A stretch of DNA of 64,000 bases from Lachnospiraceae bacterium (GCA_015057525.1 SVEE01000007.1:1-64000), one strand, 5' to 3'. Shown: positions 26,866 to 36,291, counted from the stretch's first letter. Notes: generated by a model not told the origin, from the letters alone. Program-made: numbers and translations.

Positions 26866-27750
26866 ATGGATATACAGTTAAAAACAGCATCGTTTGGTGG
26901 TTATGATAAGAAAGCAGTAGAGGCATATATTGAGGAGCTTCAGGCAGAGCATGAGAAGGAAGTTGCGGATCTTAAGGCTAATGTCCTTAAACTCAGTGAG
27001 ACTGTTAAGAATCTTCATACTATGAGAGAGGTTAATCTTAATGAGTCAAGCAGCACAATTGACAATCTTAAGAAGGTAAATGATGAACTCCAAGTTGAGG
27101 TTACTCAGCTTAAGGATCAGTTAGAATCATATAAAGTTAAAGAAGATGAATCGGCATCAAGATATGAGTCTATTTCAAGAACACTTCTTGAAGCAAGAGA
27201 AAGTGCAGATGTGCTTATCAGACAGACTCAGAGAGATTGTGATGCTAAGAAAGCACAGGTTGAAGCGGAATGTGCACAGCTTAATCAGGAGACAACAGAT
27301 GCATGTAACCGTATGTTAGACGAGACAACAGCAGAATGCGAGAGACTTTCAACAGAGACAACAGCGGCTTGTGATAGACTTAATGTAGAGACACAGAATT
27401 CTTGTGATGAGTTAAAAGAAACAACATATGCTAATTGTGAGGAATTAAAGCGTCAGACTAAGGAAGAAACTGATACTTTAAGATCACAGACTGAATATGA
27501 GTGCCGAACTTTACAGGAGCAGACAACTGAGGCTTGCGAGGAGATGACTAATACCACTATTGCAGAGTGTGAGGATATGCGTAATCAGGCAAGAATAGAG
27601 GCGTACAATACACGTATGGCTGTTAAACGTGAGTGTGAAAGTGTAAGCAGCTTCTTGGCTCAGATGATTGCATCAGTAGATAATGTGTCTAAGGCTTGCG
27701 ATGAAGCTAAGGCTATAGCTGATCAGGCATTTCCAGGATTATCTAATTAA
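26866..27750 (+). CDS. DivIVA-like coiled coil with 11-residue Cys repeats
   Basis: 294 aa from the ATG at 26866; the earlier frame start at 26791 has no ribosome site. The N-terminus (SFGGYDKKAVEAYIEEL) resembles the DivIVA/GpsB membrane-binding head. Then a long coiled coil to about 265. From residue 125 it is a hendecad repeat TTxxCxxLxxE with Cys at 125, 136, 147, 158, 169, 180, 191, 213, 224, 235 and 257, an exact 11-residue step (202 is Thr, 246 is Ala). Family proteins mark poles or division sites. It lies before the sensor gene and the mbl-flagellar operon, so a polar or wall-organising role is possible but unproved. Confidence 0.75.
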   Translation: MDIQLKTASFGGYDKKAVEAYIEELQAEHEKEVADLKANVLKLSETVKNLHTMREVNLNESSSTIDNLKKVNDELQVEVTQLKDQLESYKVKEDESASRYESISRTLLEARESADVLIRQTQRDCDAKKAQVEAECAQLNQETTDACNRMLDETTAECERLSTETTAACDRLNVETQNSCDELKETTYANCEELKRQTKEETDTLRSQTEYECRTLQEQTTEACEEMTNTTIAECEDMRNQARIEAYNTRMAVKRECESVSSFLAQMIASVDNVSKACDEAKAIADQAFPGLSN

Positions 27751-27776
27751 TTTCCAGGGATAGGTTGTATAGCAAG

Positions 27777-27810
27777 GTGGCTGTTGCAGAATTTGCAACA
27801 GCCATTTTGA
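27777..27810 (+). terminator. Probable terminator after the DivIVA-like gene
   Basis: GGCTGTTGCA (27779-27788) pairs with TGCAACAGCC (27794-27803) and is followed by ATTTTG. Strong stem, short T-run. Confidence 0.7.
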
Positions 27811-27874
27811 TAGATTAGAAACAGTGTTAACCGGCGTTTGCCATATTGTGGATACATAGGAAGAGGGTTGTGTT

Positions 27875-29650
27875 ATGGTGCTAGAAAATAGATATCTTAA
27901 AAAAGCAATCGAAAAAGCAGGATGTGTTGTTATTGTCAAAACCTGCAAATTAAACGATAGACAGAGCAAATTGGAATACGTTTCTCCAAGTGCGTCCATA
28001 CTTGGTATGAACGTGGAATTGCTTAACAAAGGTCTTAAGCTTACAGAGGATTATATACATCCAGAAGACCGAGCTAAGGTTATAAGCACTGTGTTAGAGG
28101 CCGTTAAGTCTAAGGTTACAGAGTATGTTCATGAGTACCGTATGGTAGGTGATGATGGTACTGTTTATAGAGTTTCCAACGAGATTTGCGTGTCTGAAGT
28201 TATGACTGACGAATTTCGTGTAGAGTTTTACCTTAAAAATATAACTGGCAAGAAGATTAAGGGCGAAAAGAAAAAGAATAAGAAGAATTCAGATATTGCA
28301 AAGTCAAAAAGCATTAACTTAGGTGATTTTGGTGAGATTAGTGACAAGGTTGAGCACATAATGGCAACTGTAGCTAAGTTTACACAGCTTTATTCTGTAT
28401 ATGTAGATATGGAAGGTAAGATGGTTTTTCCACCTGTAGGTCCTGCTACTAATATGGGCGATTTCTATGATTTGTTTGAAACACCTGCTTATAAGGAATA
28501 TTATAATCAGATAAAGCAGGAGGTCATGGAAAGTGATGGTCCTATGATATTTGATAGAGAAGAAGGGGGCATCGGTAAGATTTCTGTTGCACCATTTAAG
28601 ATAAAAGATGAGATTCGTGGTATATGGATAATGGGTTCTTACACTCAGGAAGAGACAGATACTTTGAGGAAGTTTAACGAGGACCACTGGTATATTGCGG
28701 AGTATATTTCTGCTTTTGTACACAAGAGTCTTATAGCTGATGTGGAGATGGCTAAGGCTAAGGGTGCGGGTAAGAAGCTTCGTGAAGAGTTGGCTAAGCA
28801 AAATATTATGAATACAGCACTTTCTAAGGTAAACAGTAAGCTGATAGATTCTGTAGATGAAGTTATTTATGAAACTATTCGTGATGTTGGTGCACATATG
28901 AATATTGATAAGGTTCTCCTCTACAAGTTTGATAAAACAGAAGGAGAAAAGAAATATGAGCTCAGAAATTATTGGAATGTTACCAGTGCAGCAGCAGAAA
29001 GTGATGTTTTAGATGATTTGTCTAACAAGATGTATCTTATAGAGGAAGGTCTTGCTTCGGAGGGCAAATATATTGCCGATAGTAGTAATTTGACAGAAAA
29101 AACTAAGATTAATCTTATGAAGTTTAATTTTATGTCAGTTATTGTTCATCCTATATACATGAATGACAAGCTCTATGGTGCATTGTTCTTTGCGGAAACT
29201 AAGACAGATAGAGTTTGGACTAAGGAAGAAATTCGTTTCACCCATGGTATTTCTATCATAATTCAGAACATGTTAGATAATGCCGAAGGTGATGACAATA
29301 TAAGAAGAGTGAATAAACATTTAATAGAGACATACAATAACTTCAAGGTAGGTGTCTTTATTAGAGATGCGTATTCAGGAGAAGTTTTGTTCTCTAATGC
29401 TAAGATGAATGAAATGCTTGGATATGATTTCAAGGGTGGAGACAGTAGAGTGATTCTTACTGATTTAAGGGATAGATATGATAATATAACTGGAATGAGA
29501 AAGCCATTTATCACTAAGGAAAAGGTTGTTAATTGGAGAAGTTATATTCAGCGTCTTGATGATATTATGGATATCACAGAGGTGCAGATAGAATGGCTTA
29601 AGGGTGAACCGGCTTCCCTTATTATTTTAAGAAAAGCTAAGGATTTATAA
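27875..29650 (+). CDS. PAS/GAF multi-sensor protein without output domain
   Basis: 591 aa. A PAS fold covers about 10-125 (PEDRAKVISTV, EYRMVGDDGTVYRV). After a Lys-rich linker, residues about 155-300 resemble a PocR-type ligand-sensing domain. A GAF-like domain spans about 320-470 (SVIVHPIYMNDKLYGALFFAE). A further PAS-like segment fills 475-591 (YNNFKVGVFIRD). No kinase, GGDEF, EAL or DNA-binding domain is seen, so it probably signals by protein contact. It sits just before mbl-flhO-flhP, but the sigma-28-type promoter at its 3' end makes the flagellar genes at least partly independent. Confidence 0.65.
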   Translation: MVLENRYLKKAIEKAGCVVIVKTCKLNDRQSKLEYVSPSASILGMNVELLNKGLKLTEDYIHPEDRAKVISTVLEAVKSKVTEYVHEYRMVGDDGTVYRVSNEICVSEVMTDEFRVEFYLKNITGKKIKGEKKKNKKNSDIAKSKSINLGDFGEISDKVEHIMATVAKFTQLYSVYVDMEGKMVFPPVGPATNMGDFYDLFETPAYKEYYNQIKQEVMESDGPMIFDREEGGIGKISVAPFKIKDEIRGIWIMGSYTQEETDTLRKFNEDHWYIAEYISAFVHKSLIADVEMAKAKGAGKKLREELAKQNIMNTALSKVNSKLIDSVDEVIYETIRDVGAHMNIDKVLLYKFDKTEGEKKYELRNYWNVTSAAAESDVLDDLSNKMYLIEEGLASEGKYIADSSNLTEKTKINLMKFNFMSVIVHPIYMNDKLYGALFFAETKTDRVWTKEEIRFTHGISIIIQNMLDNAEGDDNIRRVNKHLIETYNNFKVGVFIRDAYSGEVLFSNAKMNEMLGYDFKGGDSRVILTDLRDRYDNITGMRKPFITKEKVVNWRSYIQRLDDIMDITEVQIEWLKGEPASLIILRKAKDL

Positions 29651-29665
29651 AAATGTTACCGATAT
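29638..29665 (+). promoter_or_regulatory. Sigma-28-type promoter before mbl-flhO-flhP
   Basis: TAAG (29638-29641) and ACCGATAT (29658-29665) are 16 bases apart, close to the FliA/SigD consensus (TAAA, about 15, GCCGATAT). It starts inside the end of the sensor gene. Confidence 0.6.
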
Positions 29666-29690
29666 ATTTTATAGCGGGAAAGGAGTAAAC

Positions 29691-30680
29691 ATGGCAAGTT
29701 CAGATATAGGAATAGATTTAGGGACAGCCAGTATATTAGTTTATGTCAAAGGTAAAGGTGTGGTTTTAAGAGAGCCTTCCGTTGTGGCGTATGATAGAGA
29801 TACTAATCGTATTAAAGCAATTGGTGAGGAAGCTAGACTTATGCTTGGTAGAACACCAGGTAATATAGTTGCTATTAGACCACTCAGACAAGGTGTTATA
29901 TCTGATTATACAATCACAGAGAAGATGCTCAAATATTTCATACAGAAGGCAGTGGGCAAGAGCTTTTTTGGTAGACGACCACGAATTAGCGTTTGTGTAC
30001 CATCTGGAGTGACAGAGGTTGAGAAGAAAGCTGTAGAGGATGCTACTTATCAGGCTGGTGCAAGAGATGTGTATATAATCGAAGAGCCTGTTGCTGCGGC
30101 TATTGGAGCAGGTATAGATATTTCCAGACCATGTGGAAATATGATTGTTGATATAGGTGGTGGAACTACAGATATAGCAGTTATATCTCTTGAAGGAACC
30201 GTTGTCAGCTCATCTATTAAGGTGGCAGGTGACGATTTTGATGATGCAATAGTCAGATTTATGAGAAAGAGACATAATCTTCTCATTGGTGAAAGAACTG
30301 CAGAAGAGATGAAGATTAATATTGGAACATGTTACAAGAGACCAGAGAATATTACTATGGATATTAGAGGAAGAAATCTTGTTACAGGACTTCCAAAAAC
30401 AGTTACAGTTTCTTCTGATGAGACAGAAGAGGCACTTCGTGAGGTTACTGCACAGATAGTAGATGCTATACATTCTGTGTTAGAAAGAACTCCCCCAGAG
30501 CTTGCAGCAGATATTGCTGATAGAGGTATTGTGCTTACAGGAGGTGGCGCATTGCTTCATGGTTTAGAGGATCTCATCGAGGAAAATACAGGCATAACAA
30601 CTATGACCGCTGAGGAACCGCTTACTGCGGTTGCAATAGGAACAGGAAAATATATTGAGTTTATGAGTGAAAAGAAGTAG
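29691..30680 (+). CDS. mbl: MreB/Mbl-family actin-like protein
   Basis: 329 aa. Actin-fold ATPase motifs: GIDLGTAS near the start, VDIGGGTTDIAV for phosphate 2, and GGGALLHGLEDL near the C-terminus. Family members form membrane filaments that guide wall synthesis. The order mbl-flhO-flhP is the same as in Bacillus subtilis, so I call it Mbl rather than MreB, and mreCD are not adjacent. Start follows AAAGGAG. It is 11 bases from flhO. Its link to flagellar rod genes may reflect the need to open the wall for rod assembly. Confidence 0.88.
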   Translation: MASSDIGIDLGTASILVYVKGKGVVLREPSVVAYDRDTNRIKAIGEEARLMLGRTPGNIVAIRPLRQGVISDYTITEKMLKYFIQKAVGKSFFGRRPRISVCVPSGVTEVEKKAVEDATYQAGARDVYIIEEPVAAAIGAGIDISRPCGNMIVDIGGGTTDIAVISLEGTVVSSSIKVAGDDFDDAIVRFMRKRHNLLIGERTAEEMKINIGTCYKRPENITMDIRGRNLVTGLPKTVTVSSDETEEALREVTAQIVDAIHSVLERTPPELAADIADRGIVLTGGGALLHGLEDLIEENTGITTMTAEEPLTAVAIGTGKYIEFMSEKK

Positions 30681-30691
30681 GAGTTGAAGAT

Positions 30692-31474
30692 ATGGTAAGA
30701 GCACTGTATACAGCATGGACAGGACTCCGCAATGAAGAAAAGCGAATGGATGTTGTTACAAACAACATGGCGAATGCTAACACAACTGGATACAAGAAGA
30801 TTGAGGTTACATCTCAATCCTTTGATAGACAGCTTGCAGTTAAGATTAATGATGTAACTGTTGGTACAGATACAGTTCAGGGTATTGGTGGTGTTACATT
30901 AGGTGTTAAGATTGGTGAAACATACTTCGATATGAGTCAGGGTAGTTTCAGACAGACTGAGAACCTTTACAATTTCGCTTTGTCTGGCAAGGGCTTCTTT
31001 ACTATACGCACAACTAACAAGGCTGGAGAAACCACCACTAGATACACTCGTGATGGAGACTTTACTGTTACCAAGGACGGTTATCTTGTTACCAAGGACG
31101 GAGATTTTGTGCTGGGAGAGAGTGGAAATCCTATTCAGATACCAGGCGCGAATACTGCGGAAATTGCTGTTAATTCCATGGGAGAGATTTATGTAGGAGG
31201 AAACTACATAGATACTTTCCGGTTAGTTGATTTTGAAAATTATGATGCGCTTTCTAGCTATGGAGAGAATATGTATGAACCTGTTGATGGAGCTGTTATG
31301 ATTGAGGCTGAAGCAACAGTTCAACAGGGATACTTAGAAATGTCTAATGTTAACATGGTTACCGAAATGGTAGATATGATAGCTGTAACGAGAGCCTATG
31401 AAACTAACCAAAAGATGATTCAGACAGTAGATCAGACTTTGGATAAGGCAGTTAATGAAATTGGTAGAGTATAG
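30692..31474 (+). CDS. flhO: Flagellar rod/basal-body protein (FlgF/FlhO type)
   Basis: 260 aa. N-terminal rod signature MVRALYTAWTGL and TNNMANANTTGYKK, central region GFFTIRT with TRDGDFTV, and C-terminal SNVNMVTEMVDMIAVTRAYETNQKMIQ. These are the shared flagellar rod-hook family ends. In Bacillus the equivalent FlhO is a rod part exported by the type III system. Paralogue of the next gene. Exported without a cleaved signal peptide. Confidence 0.9.
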   Translation: MVRALYTAWTGLRNEEKRMDVVTNNMANANTTGYKKIEVTSQSFDRQLAVKINDVTVGTDTVQGIGGVTLGVKIGETYFDMSQGSFRQTENLYNFALSGKGFFTIRTTNKAGETTTRYTRDGDFTVTKDGYLVTKDGDFVLGESGNPIQIPGANTAEIAVNSMGEIYVGGNYIDTFRLVDFENYDALSSYGENMYEPVDGAVMIEAEATVQQGYLEMSNVNMVTEMVDMIAVTRAYETNQKMIQTVDQTLDKAVNEIGRV

Positions 31475-31500
31475 CAGGTAACAGTTGGGAGGTATAGATT

Positions 31501-32346
31501 ATGATGCGTTCATTATGGACCGCAGCCTCAGGTATGAGAGCTCAGCAGGTCAATGTAGATACAATAGCTAATAATATAGCCAACGTAAACACAACAGGAT
31601 ATAAATCTCAGGAGGCTAGTTTTAAGTCTCTTTTATATCAAAATTTACAATCCACTTCTACTAATAATGCAGGTGAGAACAAGCCTGTTGCGGCAGAAGT
31701 AGGATTAGGAAGCCGTGTATCAGCCATAACAAGTATTTTTGATCAGGGAGAATTGCTGGCAAGTGATAATGTTTTCTCTATGGCTATACAAGGTGATGGA
31801 TTTTTCAGTGTAAGAAATGAAAATGGAGAAATATATTACACAAGAGATGGTAACTTCAATATTTCACCAGTTGCGGGTGGAAATATGCTTGTAACAGCAG
31901 ATGGTTCGCCAGTACTTGACCAGAATGGAAACACAATAATTATTCCATCTCAGTACAATGCGGCAAACTTAGAAGTACAGCCAAATGGCCAGCTTAAGAT
32001 TAGGGATGGTGAAGGTAATACTTTGAATCTTGTAGCTACAGATGCTAATGGCAATGTGTTATATGATAAGTACATAGGATTATATCAGTTTAGCAATGCG
32101 GCTGGACTTTCTCATGAAGGTGGAAATTATTATTCAGTTACACCTGCGTCAGGAGAACCTATAAATGAATTTGGAAACAATAACATTGTTGCTAGTACAG
32201 TACATCAGAAGTATACAGAAGGCTCAAATGTAGATGTTGCTAACGAAATAGTAAATCTCATCGTTGCACAAAGAGCATACGAAATGAACTCAAAAGCAAT
32301 ACAGGCCAGCGACGAAATGATGCAGCAAGCTAATAACTTGCGATAA
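31501..32346 (+). CDS. flhP: Flagellar distal rod protein (FlgG/FlhP type)
   Basis: 281 aa. N-terminal MMRSLWTAASGM with TIANNIANVNTTGYK, central GDGFFSV with YTRDGNF, and C-terminal SNVDVANEIVNLIVAQRAYEMNSKAIQASDEMM are the FlgG signature. It forms the distal rod on which the hook assembles. It is 26 bases after flhO. The unusual GC-rich repeat block follows immediately after its stop codon. Confidence 0.93.
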   Translation: MMRSLWTAASGMRAQQVNVDTIANNIANVNTTGYKSQEASFKSLLYQNLQSTSTNNAGENKPVAAEVGLGSRVSAITSIFDQGELLASDNVFSMAIQGDGFFSVRNENGEIYYTRDGNFNISPVAGGNMLVTADGSPVLDQNGNTIIIPSQYNAANLEVQPNGQLKIRDGEGNTLNLVATDANGNVLYDKYIGLYQFSNAAGLSHEGGNYYSVTPASGEPINEFGNNNIVASTVHQKYTEGSNVDVANEIVNLIVAQRAYEMNSKAIQASDEMMQQANNLR

Positions 32347-32720
32347 CTGAGCCATGCATAGACGGTCATAAACATGACCGTCAAGCTTGCTTGTAAGGGC
32401 ATGTTTATGACCGGCTATATAGGGCGAAGCCCGACACCGAGCCGAAGGCGAGGTGGGCATGGCGAAGTGAGTTGCCCGTAAGGGCATGTTTATGACCGGC
32501 TATATAGGGCGAAGCCCGACACCGAGCCGAAGGCGAGGTGGGCATGGCGAAGTGTATGAGAATTATCTTGGAACGAAACCCGACACCGAGCCGAAGGCGA
32601 GGTGGGCATGGCGAAGTGTATGAGAATTATCTTGGAACGAAGCCCGACACCGAGCCGAAGGCGAGGTGGGCATGGCGAAGTGAGTTGCCCGTAAGAGCAT
32701 GGCGAATAGGAGGAATCCCA
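32347..32720 (+). repeat. GC-rich hairpin repeats between flhP and the FlgJ-like gene
   Basis: A 45-base unit starting CGAA(G/A)CCCGACACCGAG occurs four times: 32425-32469, 32510-32554, 32574-32618 and 32638-32682 (periods 85, 64, 64). The unit folds as CACC-GA-GCC-GAA-GGC-GA-GGTG, a stem with opposed GA pairs. A separate perfect hairpin, GACGGTCA/TGACCGTC, is at 32361-32382, and its sequence recurs inverted as CATGTTTATGACCG in the first two periods. The block is far richer in G and C than its neighbours and has no gene. Minus-strand and N-terminally extended frames across it are by-products. Confidence 0.85.
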
Positions 32721-33137
32721 ATGACCATAAATGGAATAGGTGGCGAAGATTACGCACCATACATAGCACAAAACAATACAAACAGTCTGGAAAATGCATT
32801 AAAGAAAATAGACAACAACGAAATTGTTGACGAAGAAGCCATGGCTGCCTGCAAAGAATTTGAGGTATACATGGTAGAGCAAATGTATAAATCCATGGAG
32901 AAAACTGTTATGAAAGCTGATGAGGAAGAGGGCGAGTATGAGCAGTATTTTGGAGATATGCGCATACAACAATATGCTAAGTCTGTGTCTGAGCAGGGCT
33001 CAATAGGCCTTGCAGAGCAACTATATGAGTCTATGAAGAGAAATCAGGGTGTGACAATTATCGTAGAAGATGCTCAGGAGGATGCAGCAACACAGGTGGC
33101 TCAGGAAACTTCGGCTACAGCTAATGTTACAGAATAA
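32721..33137 (+). CDS. FlgJ-like rod-binding protein without muramidase
   Basis: 138 aa from the ATG at 32721, seven bases after AGGAGG; a longer frame starting at 32538 only adds translated repeat DNA. The middle (ACKEFEVYMVEQMYKSM, YEQYFGDMRIQQYAKSV) matches the FlgJ N-terminal rod-binding domain. The peptidoglycan hydrolase half of Gram-negative FlgJ is absent, as is usual in Firmicutes. An acidic Ala/Thr tail ends the protein. It likely helps rod assembly. Confidence 0.82.
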   Translation: MTINGIGGEDYAPYIAQNNTNSLENALKKIDNNEIVDEEAMAACKEFEVYMVEQMYKSMEKTVMKADEEEGEYEQYFGDMRIQQYAKSVSEQGSIGLAEQLYESMKRNQGVTIIVEDAQEDAATQVAQETSATANVTE

Positions 33138-33168
33138 CGAAATAATATATGAAAGGCCTTATTAGGAT

Positions 33169-35514
33169 ATGACAAGAGAAGGCTACATAGAAAAAATTAT
33201 ATATAAAAATGAAGAAAATGGATACACCGTCTTTACCGTGTCAGGGGAAGACGGTGAAGAAATTTTTGTGGGCAATTTGTTTGGAATTGGAGAAGGATTA
33301 TATATTATTGCTGAGGGCGAATATGTAAACCACCCACAATATGATATACAGTTCAAATTCACATCATGTGAAGTCAAAATGCCAGAGGATACTATGGGTA
33401 TAGAAAGATATCTTGCATCTGGCATTATCAAAGGAATTGGTGAGGTTCTTGCCAAGAAAATTGTAAAAAAATTCAAATCTGATACCCTTAGAATAATTGA
33501 AGAGGAGCCAGAACGTTTGGCTGAAATAAGTGGTATTTCTGAGCGTAAAGCTAGAAGTATTGCTACTTCTTATGCCGAAAAACGGGAATTTCAGGAAGTA
33601 ATAATATTTCTTAGTGAATACGGAATTTCTGTAAATATGGCGCTTAAGGTGTACAAAGAATATGGAGATGGTGTATACGAGGTTCTCAAAGGTAATCCAT
33701 ATAAAATAGCGGAGGATATATCCGGAATTGGTTTTAGAGCGGCCGATGAGATTGCTAGAAAAATGGGTATAGCTGCCGATTCCGTGTACAGACTTAGGTC
33801 TGCAATTATTTATGTGTTAAATATGGCTGTCAATGAAGGGCATATGTATCTGCCTAAGGACATGCTTATCCGCAAAGCGGTAGAACTCACTCGCGACAAT
33901 CAAAATTCTGGTTATGACAGCTATTATGGTGAGGAATATGGATATGCTGAATATGAAAGTGCGAGCAGCTCAAAATCTGTTTATGAGGAAGCTGTAGAAG
34001 TACTGGAAGAGCAACTTATGGAGCTTGCCATTGAGGGCAAGGTGATTGTCAAAAGTATTGATGAAGTAACCTGCGTATATGCAGCAGCTAATTACTATAT
34101 AGAGTTAAATACCGCTCGAATGTTACTTGATTTACAGCTTAGATTTGAAATGCCTGAAAATGAGTTAGAGCAGGCATTAAGTGAAATAGAAAAGGACCAG
34201 AATATAGTTTTAGATGAGCTTCAGCGAGAAGCAGTGAAGTCGGCAATAACTGCAGGTGTAGCCGTTATTACAGGTGGTCCGGGTACGGGTAAAACAACAA
34301 TTATTCATGCCATTATTGAATATTATTCTAAACAAGGCATGGAAATAATGCTTTGTGCTCCTACAGGTAGAGCTGCCAAAAGAATGACTGAATCAACAAA
34401 TTGGCCTGCACAGACAATACATAGACTGCTTGAATTTAATGGTGCATTAATGGAAGATGGTGATAGAGCTTCAAGTAGTCCTAAGTTTGGGAGAAATGCA
34501 TCTAATCCGTTGGAATGTGATGCCATAATAGTAGACGAGATGTCTATGGTGGATAGCTTTATATTTTATTCTTTGCTCCAGGCAGTTACCTATGGAACAA
34601 GGCTTATATTGGTGGGAGATGTAAATCAGCTTCCTTCAGTTGGTGCCGGTAACATTTTAAAGGATATTATAAATTCCAATTGTTTTCCTGTGGCTGTATT
34701 AAATAAAATTTACAGACAGGAAGATGGAAGCGATATAGTGTTTAATGCACACAAGATAAATCGTGGTGAACATCTGGAAATAATGAACAAGAGCAAGGAT
34801 TTCTTCTTTATTCCTAGAAATGGCTCAGGGAATATAATAAAAGAAGTGAATGAACTGGTGTCGGATAATCTCCCGAAGTATTTGGGAATAAGCTCTATGG
34901 ATATTCAGGTTTTAACACCTATGAGAAAGTATGAGGTAGGTGTTGAAAATATGAATCTTAAGCTTCAGGAATTGCTTAATCCGCCTGCACCTAATAAACC
35001 ACAGAAGAATAAGAATGACATTATCTTCCGCAAGGGTGACAAGGTAATGCAAATTAAAAACAATTACAAGCAGGAATGGAAGATATATGCCGAGAATATG
35101 GATAAAGCTAAGACTCATGGCTTTATTCTTGATGAGGGTGTTGGAGTGTTCAACGGAGATGTGGGAACCATAACAGCTATCAATGATTATGATGAAGAAC
35201 TTACGGTCTTGTTTGATGATGGACGAGAGGCAGTATATAGCTATGCTGACTTGGACGAGTTAGAGCATGCGTTTGCAATAACAATTCATAAGTCTCAGGG
35301 AAGTGAGTATCCTGCGGTTGTTATTCCTCTTCTGACTGGAACGAAGAAGCTACTCAACAGAAATCTTCTTTATACTGCAATTACCAGAGCAAAACGAATG
35401 GTAGTTATAGTGGGGAATATAGGCATGGTTAATCAGATGATTGACAACACGGAGGAACAAAAGAGATTTACGTCTCTTGCCCTAAGACTTGGAGAAATGT
35501 TAGATACAATATAA
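33169..35514 (+). CDS. recD2: RecD2-type ATP-dependent DNA helicase
   Basis: 781 aa. N-terminal OB-like part and helix-hairpin-helix region (ISGISERKARSIA, ISGIGFRAADEIA), then a superfamily 1 helicase with Walker A GGPGTGKTT at about 369-377, Walker B VDEMSMVD, motif III GDVNQLPSVGAGN, and the C-terminal IHKSQGSEY and YTAITRAK motifs. Unlike RecBCD RecD it acts alone in DNA repair. It has no known flagellar role; this placement next to comFC may reflect a shared operon only. Confidence 0.93.
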   Translation: MTREGYIEKIIYKNEENGYTVFTVSGEDGEEIFVGNLFGIGEGLYIIAEGEYVNHPQYDIQFKFTSCEVKMPEDTMGIERYLASGIIKGIGEVLAKKIVKKFKSDTLRIIEEEPERLAEISGISERKARSIATSYAEKREFQEVIIFLSEYGISVNMALKVYKEYGDGVYEVLKGNPYKIAEDISGIGFRAADEIARKMGIAADSVYRLRSAIIYVLNMAVNEGHMYLPKDMLIRKAVELTRDNQNSGYDSYYGEEYGYAEYESASSSKSVYEEAVEVLEEQLMELAIEGKVIVKSIDEVTCVYAAANYYIELNTARMLLDLQLRFEMPENELEQALSEIEKDQNIVLDELQREAVKSAITAGVAVITGGPGTGKTTIIHAIIEYYSKQGMEIMLCAPTGRAAKRMTESTNWPAQTIHRLLEFNGALMEDGDRASSSPKFGRNASNPLECDAIIVDEMSMVDSFIFYSLLQAVTYGTRLILVGDVNQLPSVGAGNILKDIINSNCFPVAVLNKIYRQEDGSDIVFNAHKINRGEHLEIMNKSKDFFFIPRNGSGNIIKEVNELVSDNLPKYLGISSMDIQVLTPMRKYEVGVENMNLKLQELLNPPAPNKPQKNKNDIIFRKGDKVMQIKNNYKQEWKIYAENMDKAKTHGFILDEGVGVFNGDVGTITAINDYDEELTVLFDDGREAVYSYADLDELEHAFAITIHKSQGSEYPAVVIPLLTGTKKLLNRNLLYTAITRAKRMVVIVGNIGMVNQMIDNTEEQKRFTSLALRLGEMLDTI

Positions 35515-35529
35515 AATGTGGGTGGTTTA

Positions 35530-36291
35530 TTGAAAATAAGTAAATTTAATATATTTATTTTTAAACTTAGAAATGCAATAAAGCGTGCATGCCTTGGAAT
35601 GATTAATTTAATTTTTCCTAAGGCTTGTCCTCTTTGTGGTGAAATTATTTATAAAAGTCAGAACCTGTGTGAAGACTGCCAATATAAAATAAATTATATT
35701 GATGGACCAACATGTCTTAAATGTGGCAAGGAAGTGGGAAATGAGGACGTAGAGCTATGTAAGGATTGTAAAACCACCACAAGAAGCTATATAAAGGGTT
35801 TTCCTGCCATGAAATACATGGAACCTGTTGATGGAAGCATAGCGGCTTTTAAATACCACAACAAGAGAAGCTATGCTAAATTCTTTGCCGGAGAAATAAT
35901 TAGGACATGTGGAAAAGAAATACTTGATACAAATCCTGATGTCATAGTTCCTATACCGGTACATAAGTCTAAAATGAGAAAAAGAGGATATAATCAGGCT
36001 GAGCTACTTGCCAGAGAATTGTCGGGGTATTTGTCTGTACCTGTTGATATAGAACTTATAGAGAGAAAGTCAAATACCTTGCCTCAAAAAACTCTTAATG
36101 TTGAAGAAAGGGAACAAAACCTAAAAAAGGCTTTCATTTCTACCGATAAAATAGTAAAATATAAATGTGCTCTATTGGTGGATGACATATATACCTCAGG
36201 TGCCACTGTTGAAGCGTGCACTAAGGCATTATATGAGCATGGAATAAAGGAAGTATATTATACGAGTATATGCATTGGTAGTGGCGATTGA
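35530..36291 (+). CDS. comFC: ComF-family phosphoribosyltransferase-like protein
   Basis: About 253 aa. I prefer the TTG at 35530 with GGTGG just before it; an in-frame GTG at 35518 is the alternative. N-terminal zinc-ribbon-like Cys pairs (CPLCGE, CEDC, CLKCGK, CKDC) are followed by a PRTase domain ending in LLVDDIYTSGATVEAC, the PRPP-binding loop. ComFC takes part in DNA uptake and transformation in related bacteria. In Bacillus the order comFC-yvyF-flgM-flgN-flgK is the same as here. Confidence 0.88.
   Translation: MKISKFNIFIFKLRNAIKRACLGMINLIFPKACPLCGEIIYKSQNLCEDCQYKINYIDGPTCLKCGKEVGNEDVELCKDCKTTTRSYIKGFPAMKYMEPVDGSIAAFKYHNKRSYAKFFAGEIIRTCGKEILDTNPDVIVPIPVHKSKMRKRGYNQAELLARELSGYLSVPVDIELIERKSNTLPQKTLNVEEREQNLKKAFISTDKIVKYKCALLVDDIYTSGATVEACTKALYEHGIKEVYYTSICIGSGD

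Noticed and set aside
32347-32720. CRISPR-like regular repeats
   Set aside because: Only four units, uneven periods of 85 and 64, intervening DNA also repeated, strong internal hairpins and no cas genes.
32538-32720. N-terminal extension of the FlgJ-like gene through the repeats
   Set aside because: It translates repeat DNA into Arg/Pro-rich sequence; a strong AGGAGG and ATG at 32721 mark the true start.
32205-32965. Minus-strand open frames across the repeats
   Set aside because: Repeated peptides from reading the GC-rich unit backwards; no ribosome sites and overlap with real flagellar genes.
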